Assembly (NCBI GenBank): GCA_035550515.1
Contig: DASZOZ010000032.1
Location: 1 to 64,000 of the forward strand
Direction of reading: 5' to 3'
Length of the DNA: 64,000 nucleotides
DNA from: DATARH01 sp035550515
GTDB taxonomy: Bacteria; Pseudomonadota; Alphaproteobacteria; ATCC43930; CGMCC-115725
How positions within the stretch are numbered: the stretch's first letter is position 1; each line of letters starts with the position of its first letter. The position numbers and the translations under genes are program-made. The notes under the pieces were generated by a model. The model saw only the letters and a program-made list of their open reading frames with translations. It ran no database searches and was not told where the DNA came from. Positions 42,881 through 52,126 of the stretch are shown piece by piece.

Positions 42881-45800
42881 CTATTCCGCCGCGGGCGCGG
42901 CGTGCAACCGCTCGCCGGTCCACGGGAACCCGGCCTCGGCGAGCAGCGCCACCAGCTCCGGGTCGCTCGCATGAATGCTCTGGCCGCGCGACGCGTCGAG
43001 ATCGTTGGTGAACAGCATGAAATCGCGCAGCAGCGGGGCATCGCCGGTGTCGTTGCCGGCCTCGAACTGCGCCGCGAGCGAGACGACGAGTTCGCGATGC
43101 CGCTCGTAGCAATCGCTCTGGGCGTAGGCGCGCAGCCGCTCGGCCGCGACCCGGCGGATCGCCGCCGGCAGCGCCGTCACCGCAAGGTAGCGCGGCCAGT
43201 GCAAAAGATAGGCGTTGAAGGGGATGTCGACCGCGTCGAGATAACGGAACAGCTTGGTGATGTGCAGCGCGTTGTTGATTTGCAGGGTCGAGGTTGCGCC
43301 GAGCGTGACGTTGGGAATCGCGCGAATCTGCTGCAAATGGTTTGTCAGCTCGTCCCATGTGGCGGGATAGCGGACATATTCGAGGTGCTGCCCGTACCCG
43401 TCGATGCTGACCGCGATGTCGATCCGCCGGAAGCGTTCCGCCAGCGACAGCCATTGCGGCACCGTCGATCCGTTCGAGACAAAGGCCAGTTCGATCTCGC
43501 TCGCGTGACCCGCCTCGACCAGCCGTTCGAGCAGCATGCGCACTTCGCGGACGAGCAGCGGCTCCCCGCCGATAAAATAGAGCCGCTTGACCTCGCTGCC
43601 GTTGTCCTTTCCCAGCTCTTCGGCCAACCGGGCGACCGCCGTCGGCGAGCGCAGCCGATAGGCCTTCGACGACCCGGCGGCGTCGAGCCAGGCACCATCG
43701 GACCATTGGCGATGGACCTCGTCCTTGGCGATCAGCGAACTGGTGTTGCCGTTGCACATCCGGCATTTGAGATTGCACAGATTGCCGGTTTCGATCTCGA
43801 TCAGCGCCGGCAGCCGATCCACCCGGTTGCCGTTCGCCGCCGCGCCGCGGACCGCGTCCGCGATCGTCAGCCCCAGCGGGTTGAGCCAGCCGCCTTCCCA
43901 AGCCTTGTTGTCGCGCTGGCGCATGCTGATGCCGCCGCGCGCTTCGTCGGTATAGCACTGGCGACAGCCGGCGATGCGCCGTCCGGCGACGATCTCGCCG
44001 CGCAGCCGCCGCATCTCGTCGGCATTCCAGATCTCGCCCAGCGCGTGCCGGCCAACCGACATCGCGGCGCCGTCTTGGGCGATGGACGGCCCCTCATAGG
44101 CGCAGCAAACCCTGGCTTCGCCATTGGCCTCGATGCGCAGCTGGCTCCACAGATGGCTGCAGAACGTCGCGGTGCTGATCGGATTGTCGACATGGGCCTG
44201 ACCGTGAGCGAGCAGATAGGTCCGCGCGCAGATCGCCCGCCAGGAATCGTGCTGCGGCAGCTCGCCCGCGCCGAAATCCGCGAACAGCCGGAGGTAGCCG
44301 ATAAACAGGCCGTCCCGCAGCCGCTCGACCGTGCCGTCGGGATGCTCCGCATCCGCCGGGCGGACGCACAGCAATCGACCGGCGCCGTATCGCCGGACGG
44401 CGGCGAACAGCTTCGCGAAATCGGCGTCGCTCAGCGGCTCGAAATTGGCGTAGACAAAAATCTTCTCGGCATTTTCCAGGTCGGCAATCAGCTTTTCCCT
44501 GAGGAACACCAGCCGTTGCTGCTGTTGCGTGAGAAAGCGCTGGCGGTCGGCCTCGCTGACCAGGTCCTTCTCATACACATGCGTGTGGAAGGTGATGGCA
44601 TAGCGGCGCAGCGTGCCGACCAGCTCGCCGGCATAGGTCTCGAACACCACGGCGTGCGGCTCGTTGACCGCGGCGAACCCGTCATCCAGCGCCGCGGTCA
44701 GATGCTCGAACGGCACATTGGCGAAGCGCAGCAAGCCAAGCGGCTCGGCGCCGTAGTTGCGCTGCACCACGCCAAAGTCGCACCGTTGCCCCAGACTCTC
44801 GAAGCGCAGCATCAGCTCGCGGTCCGACAGCCCGATATCGGGGGCATCCGCCGCCGGGGCATTCGCCGCCATGAGCCGCAAGCGATAGTCGACCCAGCCC
44901 AGCGGCGCCGGCAGCCGCCCGTTCTCGGTGACGGCTTCGCGCGCGCTCGCCAAATACGCCGCGGCGGCGGTCCAGTCGCGCCGGTCTCCGGCGACGACGA
45001 TCCGTTCGACCAGCGCCGCTTTGCTCTCGGGAAACCGCGCAATGGTCTCCCCGGCCATCGCTTCCGCGTCTTCCAGCTTGCGCGCCGCTCTCAAAGTACG
45101 GATCGCGTGGAGATGCGGCTCCTCCATGTCCGGGAAGCGGTCGCACACCGTCCGCCAGCGGCGCGCCGCTTCAGCCCAGTCCCAGCGGCCCATGGCGCAC
45201 CAGGCGTAGTGGAACAGCACCTCGCCGCTGTCCGGGAAGCGCGCCAACGCCTGACGGCAGACGTCTTCCGCCTCGTCGAAGCGGTTGCACCGGACGAGGG
45301 CGAGGGCCATCTGCCCGTGCGCATCGGGGCGGTCCGGCTGGCGCTCGCGGGCGATACCCCAGCGGCGCGCGGCCTCGTCCCAATCCTCGCGGCTGGTGGC
45401 CGCCCAGGCATGGGCGGCGACCGCATCGGGGCTGTCGGGAAAGTGGGCGACGGCCTCGCCGCTCATCGCGTCCGCGTCGTCGAGCCGGCCTATCTGGCGC
45501 AGCGCATGCGACGCCGCGATATAGCTGTCGGCGCGCTCGGGTGCCTTTGCGCGCACCGTCGCCCACAAGTCGACGGCCTCGTTCCAATCGCGCCGCTCCA
45601 TCGCGGCCCAGGCGTCGTGCGCGAGCTGATCGACCGTCGCGGCCGCCGCCCGCGGCACGAAGTGCGCGATGGTGACGATCTCTCGGCGGCGCAGGATGAA
45701 GGCGTCCTGCGCCAGATTGTCCCGATCGAACTCGACGAGGTCGAACGGGATGTCGTTGGCGTCGAGGAGCGCGGTCAGCGCCGGCGGCGGCATGAAAGCC

Positions 45801-46600
45801 TCGCCGTACGGGCTGCTCGGGTCCTGCGCGAACCAGATGAACGCGCCCTCGTGGTATTGGCGGCGCAGCGCTTCGACATCGCCCGCAACCGCCAGGCACT
45901 CTTTCGAATACCAGTGGATGTCCTTGCCCTGCGCGAGGTCCTTGGCCTCGTTGATCAGCCGGTCGAGAAACCGGCTGCCCCAGGTGGTGAAAACGCAATA
46001 GCCGTCCGGCCGCATGACCCGCGCCATCTCCGCCAGCCAGGTCGCGGTCGCCGCCGGCGAAAGGTGAGTAAAGATCGAGTAGCCGATCACAAGGTCGAAC
46101 CGGCCAGCCGGCAGCGTGCCGTCCGGGTAGTAATCGCCGTTAAAAAAGCAAGTATAGGGGTTGAGGGTCCGCGCGATCACGCAAAACGCCCGGTTGGGCT
46201 CGTAGGAGAAGGTTTTGCTCAGATCGAAATGGCGCAGGAAGGGTCGCGACATGCGCCCCCATCCGGCCGCGAAATCAAGGAAATAGGACTCGCTGTTAAA
46301 CTTCTCGCGCACGAAATCGTGCGACTTGATGTAGCCGTAAAAGTCGAAAGCCTCGCGCAGCGCGTGCCGGTTGGAATAGCCGTGAACGCGGTTTTGCAGT
46401 TCGGCGGACGGGTATTGCGGAAAGCGGATGCCGTCGATGGTCTCCGCGTCGAGCGCCCGGGTCAGGATGTCGAACCAGGCCTCGTCGTCGAGATCGCCGA
46501 ATTTGTCGCGAAAAATATTGGGACTGTCGAGGCCGGCGGGGAGAGCCGGCTCCGGCGTGATCGACACGAGCCTAGGCTTGCGCTGGACCCTCGCCCGCAT
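42881..46600 (-). CDS. 1239-aa fusion: methyltransferase, TPR, unnamed domain, twitch radical SAM
   Basis: Domains in order: residues ~1-310 are a class I SAM methyltransferase-like region (YFLDFAAGWGRMSRPFL as the SAM loop, GRFDLVIGYSIFTHLSP, MRPDGYCVFTTW); ~322-560 have TPR-like ~34-residue repeats with RRDWNEA, REDWDEAARRW, RWDWAEAARRW; ~590-800 is a domain I cannot name, starting LGQRCDFGVVQRNYGAEPLG and LLRFANVPFEHL; ~812-900 is a Cys-rich twitch/SPASM-like part (C814, C832, C833, C879, C882); ~930-1150 is a radical SAM core with CNLKCRMC (C942, C946, C949) and GGEP (1011-1014). Radical SAM enzymes with an N-terminal twitch are a known but poorly studied group; the whole five-part arrangement is unfamiliar. 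AGAGGGG precedes ATG 46600. It lies in the infB-rbfA gap, same strand (gaps 53 and 46 bases), with base composition like its neighbours. Function unknown; protein or peptide modification, or surface-glycan work as for relatives of the middle domain, are possibilities. Confidence 0.85.
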   Translation of the reverse strand: MRARVQRKPRLVSITPEPALPAGLDSPNIFRDKFGDLDDEAWFDILTRALDAETIDGIRFPQYPSAELQNRVHGYSNRHALREAFDFYGYIKSHDFVREKFNSESYFLDFAAGWGRMSRPFLRHFDLSKTFSYEPNRAFCVIARTLNPYTCFFNGDYYPDGTLPAGRFDLVIGYSIFTHLSPAATATWLAEMARVMRPDGYCVFTTWGSRFLDRLINEAKDLAQGKDIHWYSKECLAVAGDVEALRRQYHEGAFIWFAQDPSSPYGEAFMPPPALTALLDANDIPFDLVEFDRDNLAQDAFILRRREIVTIAHFVPRAAAATVDQLAHDAWAAMERRDWNEAVDLWATVRAKAPERADSYIAASHALRQIGRLDDADAMSGEAVAHFPDSPDAVAAHAWAATSREDWDEAARRWGIARERQPDRPDAHGQMALALVRCNRFDEAEDVCRQALARFPDSGEVLFHYAWCAMGRWDWAEAARRWRTVCDRFPDMEEPHLHAIRTLRAARKLEDAEAMAGETIARFPESKAALVERIVVAGDRRDWTAAAAYLASAREAVTENGRLPAPLGWVDYRLRLMAANAPAADAPDIGLSDRELMLRFESLGQRCDFGVVQRNYGAEPLGLLRFANVPFEHLTAALDDGFAAVNEPHAVVFETYAGELVGTLRRYAITFHTHVYEKDLVSEADRQRFLTQQQQRLVFLREKLIADLENAEKIFVYANFEPLSDADFAKLFAAVRRYGAGRLLCVRPADAEHPDGTVERLRDGLFIGYLRLFADFGAGELPQHDSWRAICARTYLLAHGQAHVDNPISTATFCSHLWSQLRIEANGEARVCCAYEGPSIAQDGAAMSVGRHALGEIWNADEMRRLRGEIVAGRRIAGCRQCYTDEARGGISMRQRDNKAWEGGWLNPLGLTIADAVRGAAANGNRVDRLPALIEIETGNLCNLKCRMCNGNTSSLIAKDEVHRQWSDGAWLDAAGSSKAYRLRSPTAVARLAEELGKDNGSEVKRLYFIGGEPLLVREVRMLLERLVEAGHASEIELAFVSNGSTVPQWLSLAERFRRIDIAVSIDGYGQHLEYVRYPATWDELTNHLQQIRAIPNVTLGATSTLQINNALHITKLFRYLDAVDIPFNAYLLHWPRYLAVTALPAAIRRVAAERLRAYAQSDCYERHRELVVSLAAQFEAGNDTGDAPLLRDFMLFTNDLDASRGQSIHASDPELVALLAEAGFPWTGERLHAAPAAE

Positions 46601-46653
46601 CGCAGCCCCTCTAACGTTCTTTCACCCCCGCAGCGGGAGTTTGGGGCGGCAAA

Positions 46654-49284
46654 CTATAGAGCGCGTGCGACTTCTTCAACCTCGAAACATTCGATTACGT
46701 CGCCGACGGCGATATTTTCGTAATTCTCGAACGCCATGCCGCATTCGTAACCGTCGCGCACTTCGCGCACTTCGTCCTTGAAGCGCTTCAGCGTCTTCAG
46801 GCTGCCTTCGTGGATCACCACGTTGTCGCGCAGCAGCCGCACCTTGGCGCCGCGGCGCACCACGCCCTCGGTCACCATGCAGCCGGCGACCTTGCCGACG
46901 CGGGTGATGTTGAAGACTTCGCGGATCGCCGCGTTGCCGAGGAACCGCTCGCGCAGCGTCGGGGCGAGGAGGCCCGACAGCGCCGCCTTCATGTCGTCGA
47001 TGACATCGTAGATGATCGCGTAATAGCGGATCTCGACGCCGTCGCGCCGCGCCAGGTCGCGCGCCGCCGGGTTGGCGCGGACGTTGAAGCCGATGATCAC
47101 CGCCCCGGTCGCCTTGGCGAGGATCACATCGCTCTCGTTGATCCCGCCGACACCGGAATGCAGTGTGCGCACCGCGACCTCGCCGGTCGACAGCTTATCG
47201 AGCGAGCCGGTGATCGCCTCGACCGAGCCCTGCGCATCGGCCTTGACCACGATCGGCAGCTCCTTCGCGGTCCCCGCGCTGATCTGCGAGAACATGTCTT
47301 CGAGCGTGCCGCGGCCCGCCGCCGCCGCCGCCTTCTCGCGGCGCGTGCGGTCGCGGTATTCGGCGATCTCGCGCGCCCGGCTCTCGCTTTCGACGACGAC
47401 AAAGTCGTCGCCGGCCAGCGGCGCGCCGTTGAGGCCCAGCACCTCGACCGGCGTCGACGGGCCGGCCGCGCGCAAATTCTCGCCGCGGTCGTTGACCAGG
47501 GCGCGGACGCGGCCCCAGACGCTGCCCGAGACAAAGATGTCGCCGACCTTGGCGGTGCCGCGCTGGATCAGCACGGTCGCGATGGCGCCGCGGCCGCGCT
47601 CGAGCTGCGCTTCGAGCACCACGCCTTCGGCCGGGCGGTTCGGGTTGGACTTGAGGTCGAGCAGCTCGGCCTGCAGCAGGATGGCTTCCTCGAGCTTGTC
47701 GAGATTGGTCTTCTTCAGCGCCGACACTTCGACGTCGAGCACGTCGCCGCCCATCTCCTCGACCACCAGCTCGTGCTGCAGCAGCTCCTGGCGCACCCGC
47801 TCCGGCTTGGAATCCGGGCGGTCGATCTTGTTGATCGCGACGATGATCGGCACCTCGGCCGCCTTGGCATGGCGGATCGCTTCGACGGTCTGCTCCATGA
47901 TGCCGTCATCGGCGGCGACCACCAGCACGACGATGTCGGTCGCATTGGCGCCGCGGGCGCGCATCGCGGTAAAGGCCTGGTGGCCCGGCGTGTCGATAAA
48001 GGTGATCTGCTTGCCGCTCGGCACCGTGACGCTGTAGGCGCCGATATGCTGGGTGATGCCGCCCGCTTCACCGGCGGCGACATCGGTCTCGCGCAGCGCG
48101 TCGAGCAGCGAGGTCTTGCCGTGGTCGACATGGCCCATCACCGTGACGACCGGGGCGCGCGGCTCCAGCTCGGCCTCGGTGTCGGCTTCGCCGCGCATGC
48201 CGATCTCGACATCGGACTCGGCGACGCGGCGGAAACGATGGCCGAACTCGCCCACCAGCAGCTCGGCCGTGTCGGCGTCGATCACCTGGTTGACGGTCGC
48301 CATCACCCCCATGCGCATCAGCTGCTTGACGACGTCGACCCCGCGCTCGGCCATGCGGTTGGCTAGTTCCTGGACGGTGATCGTCTCGGGGATGACCACT
48401 TCGCGGACGATCTTCTGCTGTTCCGACTCGCCGTGCATGCGCATCCGCTCGCGCTCGCGGGCGCGGCGGACCGAGGCGAGGCTACGGGTCCGCTCGTCTT
48501 CGTCGGACAGCGCGCGCGTCACGGTCAGCTTGCCGGTGCGGCGGCGCTCGTCGCCGCGCCGGGGCGGGGCGACGGGGCGGGGCGCCGGACGGCCGCGGCG
48601 GAACGCGGTCGGCGCGGCTTCTTCCTCTTCCTCGGCCGGCATCGCGACCTTGCCGGCCGCGGCAAGCGCGGCGACCTTGGCCGCAGCCGCCTTGCCGGCG
48701 CGTTCGGCGACCTCGCGGCGCGACTCTTCTTCCTTGCGCCGGGCTTCTTCCTCGGCGGAACGCTGCTTGCTTTCCTCGAGCGACCGCTTCTTGGCCTCTT
48801 CCTCTTCGGCCTTGCGGCGGGCTTCTTCCTCTGCCTCGCGCCGCGCTTCCTCGGCCGCGCGAGCGGCCTCCTCGCGGCGGCGATCCTCTTCCGCCAGCAG
48901 CGCGAGGGCACGCGCCTCGGCGTCGGCGCGCTGCGCATCCTGCACGGCGCGCAAACGGCCGGCGCGCTCGTCCGCGGTCAGCGCGCGCGGGATGCTGACG
49001 ACCCGGCGCGGCTCCGCGGTCTCCGCCGGCGGTGCGGCGGGCATGGTCAGCGGCGCCCGCGCGACGGCCGGGGCGGCGCTCGCTTCGGCCTTGGCCGGCT
49101 CGGGCGCGCCGCTCGGCATGATCAGCCGGCGCTTCGGGCGCACTTCCACCGCGACGGTCTTCGACCGCCCGTGCGAGAAGCTCTGCTTGACCTGGCCCGA
49201 CGACTCCGCCGGGCGATTGAGCCCGAGCGTTCCGCCCGAGCGCAGGGTCAATGGCCGCTTCTGTTCTTGATCCACATCACTCAT
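46654..49284 (-). CDS. infB: Translation initiation factor IF-2
   Basis: An 876-residue GTPase that brings fMet-tRNA to the 30S subunit. The N-terminal region is long, highly charged and Glu/Arg/Ala repeat rich (coiled coil, roughly residues 120-205). The G domain has VMGHVDHGKTSLLDALR, DTPGHQAFTAM and NKIDRPDS. C-terminal domains end DVIECFEVEEVARAL. ATG 49284 matches the family start MSDVDQEQKRPLTLRSGGTL and overlaps ylxR by eight bases; ATG 49302 is the alternative. Confidence 0.96.
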   Translation of the reverse strand: MSDVDQEQKRPLTLRSGGTLGLNRPAESSGQVKQSFSHGRSKTVAVEVRPKRRLIMPSGAPEPAKAEASAAPAVARAPLTMPAAPPAETAEPRRVVSIPRALTADERAGRLRAVQDAQRADAEARALALLAEEDRRREEAARAAEEARREAEEEARRKAEEEEAKKRSLEESKQRSAEEEARRKEEESRREVAERAGKAAAAKVAALAAAGKVAMPAEEEEEAAPTAFRRGRPAPRPVAPPRRGDERRRTGKLTVTRALSDEDERTRSLASVRRARERERMRMHGESEQQKIVREVVIPETITVQELANRMAERGVDVVKQLMRMGVMATVNQVIDADTAELLVGEFGHRFRRVAESDVEIGMRGEADTEAELEPRAPVVTVMGHVDHGKTSLLDALRETDVAAGEAGGITQHIGAYSVTVPSGKQITFIDTPGHQAFTAMRARGANATDIVVLVVAADDGIMEQTVEAIRHAKAAEVPIIVAINKIDRPDSKPERVRQELLQHELVVEEMGGDVLDVEVSALKKTNLDKLEEAILLQAELLDLKSNPNRPAEGVVLEAQLERGRGAIATVLIQRGTAKVGDIFVSGSVWGRVRALVNDRGENLRAAGPSTPVEVLGLNGAPLAGDDFVVVESESRAREIAEYRDRTRREKAAAAAGRGTLEDMFSQISAGTAKELPIVVKADAQGSVEAITGSLDKLSTGEVAVRTLHSGVGGINESDVILAKATGAVIIGFNVRANPAARDLARRDGVEIRYYAIIYDVIDDMKAALSGLLAPTLRERFLGNAAIREVFNITRVGKVAGCMVTEGVVRRGAKVRLLRDNVVIHEGSLKTLKRFKDEVREVRDGYECGMAFENYENIAVGDVIECFEVEEVARAL

Positions 49285-49963
49285 GCGTACCTGTACCGTC
49301 ATCCTGGTGCGACGGCCCAGCCGCCGCGCTGTCTATCCCTTCGACCGCGGCCGCCGCGCGAAACCCCGCGAGCCGCATCAACTCCACCAGCAGCCGGGAA
49401 CTCAAAGAGCCGCGCCCGACCGCAGCAAACACCACCCGCTCGCGGCCGAACACGCCGCTCAATTCGGCCGCGTCGAGCACCGTCGCCGACGCCACCCGCC
49501 GCCCGCTCGCCATCCGGCGGCGGCCGGCCGCGGCGCCGTCCCGGGCGAATAGCAACAGCGCCGCGTCACCGCGGCGCACCGCTTCGCCCACCCGCTCATA
49601 GCCCGCGACCGCCGCCCCGGCGCGCCGCGCCAACCCCAGCACCTCACCGCAGCGCCGCGCCAACAGCGCCTCGCAGCGGTCGGCAAGCTCGGGCGGCACC
49701 ACCACCGGCCGACGCGCCGCGCGTGCGAACACCCGCTTGGCCACCGCGCGCTCCACTATATCCCGGCGAGGCAGCAACCACAAACCCCGTCCGGGCAGAC
49801 GCGCGTCGACATCGGGCACCACCGTACCGTCCGGTCCCACCACGAAACGCAGCAGCTGGGCGCGGTCGCGGATCTCGCCGGTGACGATGCAGCGCCGTTG
49901 CGGCCCGGTCTCCGGCGCGCGCGGCAGAGGATAATCGGCGGGGACGATCCGAGCGGCCTGCGT
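49277..49963 (-). CDS. ylxR: YlxR/DUF448 RNA-binding protein with L7Ae-like domain, ACG start
   Basis: About 228 residues. The YlxR motif reads ETGPQRRCIVTGEIRDRAQL, LRFVVGPDGTVVPDVDAR and LPGRGLWLLPRRD; the C-terminal half is an L7Ae/L30e-like domain (LGLARRAGAAVAGYERVGEA...LLLFARDGA). The conserved RCIVTGE lies upstream of the first ATG/GTG/TTG in frame (GTG 49843). No canonical start exists further upstream, but AAGGAG (49976-49971) lies seven bases before ACG 49963, which I take as the start. The ORF overlaps infB by eight bases and begins four bases after the nusA stop. It could instead be a sequencing error or a mutated start. Confidence 0.75.
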   Translation of the reverse strand, partial: TQAARIVPADYPLPRAPETGPQRRCIVTGEIRDRAQLLRFVVGPDGTVVPDVDARLPGRGLWLLPRRDIVERAVAKRVFARAARRPVVVPPELADRCEALLARRCGEVLGLARRAGAAVAGYERVGEAVRRGDAALLLFARDGAAAGRRRMASGRRVASATVLDAAELSGVFGRERVVFAAVGRGSLSSRLLVELMRLAGFRAAAAVEGIDSAAAGPSHQDDGTGTHE

Positions 49964-49967
49964 CGCG

Positions 49968-51524
49968 CTACTCCTTCTCCGCCGGGGCGGCTTCTTCCTC
50001 GTCGCCGAACCAGCCGAGATGCCGCCGCGTCGCCATGATCATCTCGTTTGCGGTATCGAGATCGAGCTCGACACCGCCTTTGTCCGACGCGGCGAGGATT
50101 TCCAACAACTCGTCGCCCGCCAGATCGGCAAAATCGTCGAGCGTCTTGACCCCTTTTTCGCCCAGCGACACGAGCATGCCCGGGGTCAGCCCCTCAAGGC
50201 TTTCGAGATCCTCGCCGACGCCGAGCTCGTGATAGCGCTCGACATATTCCCGGTCGCGCCGTTCGAGCGCGGCGCGGGCGCGGGATTGCAGCTCGTTGGC
50301 GATGTCGTCGTCAAACCCCTCGATGCCCGCAAGGTCGGCGGTCGCGACATAGGCAACCTCCTCCAGCGTGCTGAAGCCTTCCGTGACCAGCAGATGGGCG
50401 ATCACGTCGTCGATGTCGAGCGCATCGATAAAGAGCTGGCTGCGGGTGCGGAATTCCTCGGTGCGCCGCTCCGATTCCTCCGCCTCGGTGAGGATGTCGA
50501 TGTCCCAGCCGGTAAGTTGCGAGGCGAGGCGGACGTTCTGCCCGCGCCGGCCGATCGCCAGGCTGAGCTGGTCGTCGGGCACGACCACCTCGATGCGCTT
50601 CTGCTCCTCGTCCATGACCACCTTGGTGACCTCGGCGGGCGCCAGCGCGTTGACCACAAAGGTCGCCGGGTCCTGCGACCAGGGGATGATGTCGATCTTT
50701 TCGCCCTGCAGCTCGCCGACGACGGCTTGGACGCGGCTGCCGCGCATGCCGACGCAGGCGCCGACCGGGTCGATGCCGCTATCGCGCGAGATGACCGCGA
50801 TCTTGGCACGGCTGCCCGGATCGCGCGCGACGGCGCGGATTTCGATGATACCGTCATAGATTTCCGGCACTTCCTGCGCGAACAGCTTGGCCATGTATTG
50901 CGGATGGGTGCGCGACAGAAAAATCTGCGGGCCGCGCGGTTCCTGGCGCACGTCGTAGATATAGGCGCGCACCCGCTCGCCCTGCCGATAGCTCTCGCGC
51001 GGCAGCAGTTCGTCGCGGCGCAGCATCGCCTCGGCGCGGCCGAGATCGACGACGACATTGCCGAACTCGACGCGTTTCACCAGGCCGTTGACGATTTCGC
51101 CGACGCGGTCCTTGAACTCGTTGTATTGCCGCTGCCGCTCGGCGTCGCGCACCTTCTGGACGATGACCTGCTTTGCGGTCTGCGCGGCGATGCGGCCGAA
51201 ATCGATCGGCGGCAGCGGGTCGGTGATAAAATCGCCGATCTCGGCCTCGGCATTGAGCCGTTTGGCGGCCGGCAGCGGCATCTGCGTCGCTTCGTTCTCG
51301 ACCGTGTCAACCACTTCGCGAAAGCGTAGCAGGCGGATTTCGCCGGTGCGCTTGTCGATCTCGGCGCGGATGTCGTATTCCAGGCCGTATTTGGAGCGGC
51401 CGGCCTTCTGGATCGCCTGCTCCATCGCCTCGAGGACTTCGTCCTTATCGATGCCCTTGTCGCGCGCGACGGTGTCGGCGACCTGGAGCAATTCCGGGCG
51501 GGCGTAGGTGAGGGTGCTTTCCAT
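49968..51524 (-). CDS. nusA: Transcription termination/antitermination factor NusA
   Basis: A 518-residue NusA. N-terminal domain PELLQVADTVARDKGIDKDE, S1 domain with GIVNGLVKRVEFGNVVVDLG-like sequence, and KH1-KH2 (GACVGMRGSRVQAVVGEL; LAIGRRGQNVRLAS). It also has helix-hairpin-helix repeats near the C-terminus (EGFDDDIANELQSRARAA) and an acidic tail EEEAAPAEKE. ATG 51524 is used; the gene is 13 bases after rimP. Confidence 0.97.
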   Translation of the reverse strand: MESTLTYARPELLQVADTVARDKGIDKDEVLEAMEQAIQKAGRSKYGLEYDIRAEIDKRTGEIRLLRFREVVDTVENEATQMPLPAAKRLNAEAEIGDFITDPLPPIDFGRIAAQTAKQVIVQKVRDAERQRQYNEFKDRVGEIVNGLVKRVEFGNVVVDLGRAEAMLRRDELLPRESYRQGERVRAYIYDVRQEPRGPQIFLSRTHPQYMAKLFAQEVPEIYDGIIEIRAVARDPGSRAKIAVISRDSGIDPVGACVGMRGSRVQAVVGELQGEKIDIIPWSQDPATFVVNALAPAEVTKVVMDEEQKRIEVVVPDDQLSLAIGRRGQNVRLASQLTGWDIDILTEAEESERRTEEFRTRSQLFIDALDIDDVIAHLLVTEGFSTLEEVAYVATADLAGIEGFDDDIANELQSRARAALERRDREYVERYHELGVGEDLESLEGLTPGMLVSLGEKGVKTLDDFADLAGDELLEILAASDKGGVELDLDTANEMIMATRRHLGWFGDEEEAAPAEKE

Positions 51525-51537
51525 CGTTCGCGATGCC

Positions 51538-52041
51538 TCAGTGAAGCGGGGTAGCGTGGGCTTTGAGCAGATCGTCGGTGATGACCAGCTTGGCCTTGGC
51601 GATGCCGGCCAGCGGCAGGCGCGCCTCGCCGGTCTCCGCGGCGAGCCGGACATGCTCGCCGTCGCGGCCGAGCAGCCGGCCGCGGAAGCGCTTGCGCCCG
51701 TCGAGCGGCTGGTTCAGCTCGATCCGCGCCTCGAACCCGGCAAAGCGGTCGTAATCGTCGGGCCGGGTCAGCGGCCGGTCGATGCCGGGCGAGCTGACTT
51801 CGAGCAGGTAAGCCTCGGCGATCGGGTCGGCGACGTCGAGCAGCGCGGAGACCGTGCGGCTGATCTCGGTGCAGTCGTCGACCGTCATCGGTGCGTCGTC
51901 GATCCGCTCGGCCATGATCTGCAAGGTCGCGCGCCTGGCGCCGAGAAACGCGACGCGCACCAGGCGATACCCCATCGCCTCGAGCGAGGGCTCGATGATC
52001 GGCACGATGTCGCCAGCGGTCTTCGGAGCGGTTTCAGCCAA
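51538..52041 (-). CDS. rimP: Ribosome maturation factor RimP
   Basis: About 167 residues. IEPSLEAMGYRLVRVAFLG, ISRTVSALLDVADPI and YLLEVSSPGIDRPLTRPDDY are the family signatures. The start is TTG 52041 with AGGA about 10 bases upstream, because the longer frame from GTG 52089 runs through a terminator-like hairpin and lacks similarity. It heads the nusA operon. Confidence 0.9.
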   Translation of the reverse strand: MAETAPKTAGDIVPIIEPSLEAMGYRLVRVAFLGARRATLQIMAERIDDAPMTVDDCTEISRTVSALLDVADPIAEAYLLEVSSPGIDRPLTRPDDYDRFAGFEARIELNQPLDGRKRFRGRLLGRDGEHVRLAAETGEARLPLAGIAKAKLVITDDLLKAHATPLH

Positions 52042-52063
52042 GCCTTGGTCCTGTCGAGGGCGC

Positions 52064-52090
52064 AAATAAAAAGTGGGCCGCCAGCCCACT
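52064..52090 (-). terminator. Terminator-like hairpin (possible attenuator) before rimP
   Basis: On the minus strand AGTGGGC-TGGCG-GCCCACT forms a perfect seven-pair hairpin followed by TTTTATTT. It lies 23 bases before the rimP start and after the candidate promoter at 52127-52155. It could stop read-through from trmB, or serve as an attenuator controlling the nusA operon. Confidence 0.75.
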
Positions 52091-52126
52091 CAGCAACGTT
52101 CGATTATGGGACTTTGTTGTTGCGGC

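Noticed and set aside
42791..46723. A 1310-codon open frame on the plus strand opposite the radical SAM fusion
   Set aside because: It is antisense to a gene with clear motifs and has the Arg/Ala/Gly/His-rich composition of a high-GC shadow frame; no domain is recognisable.
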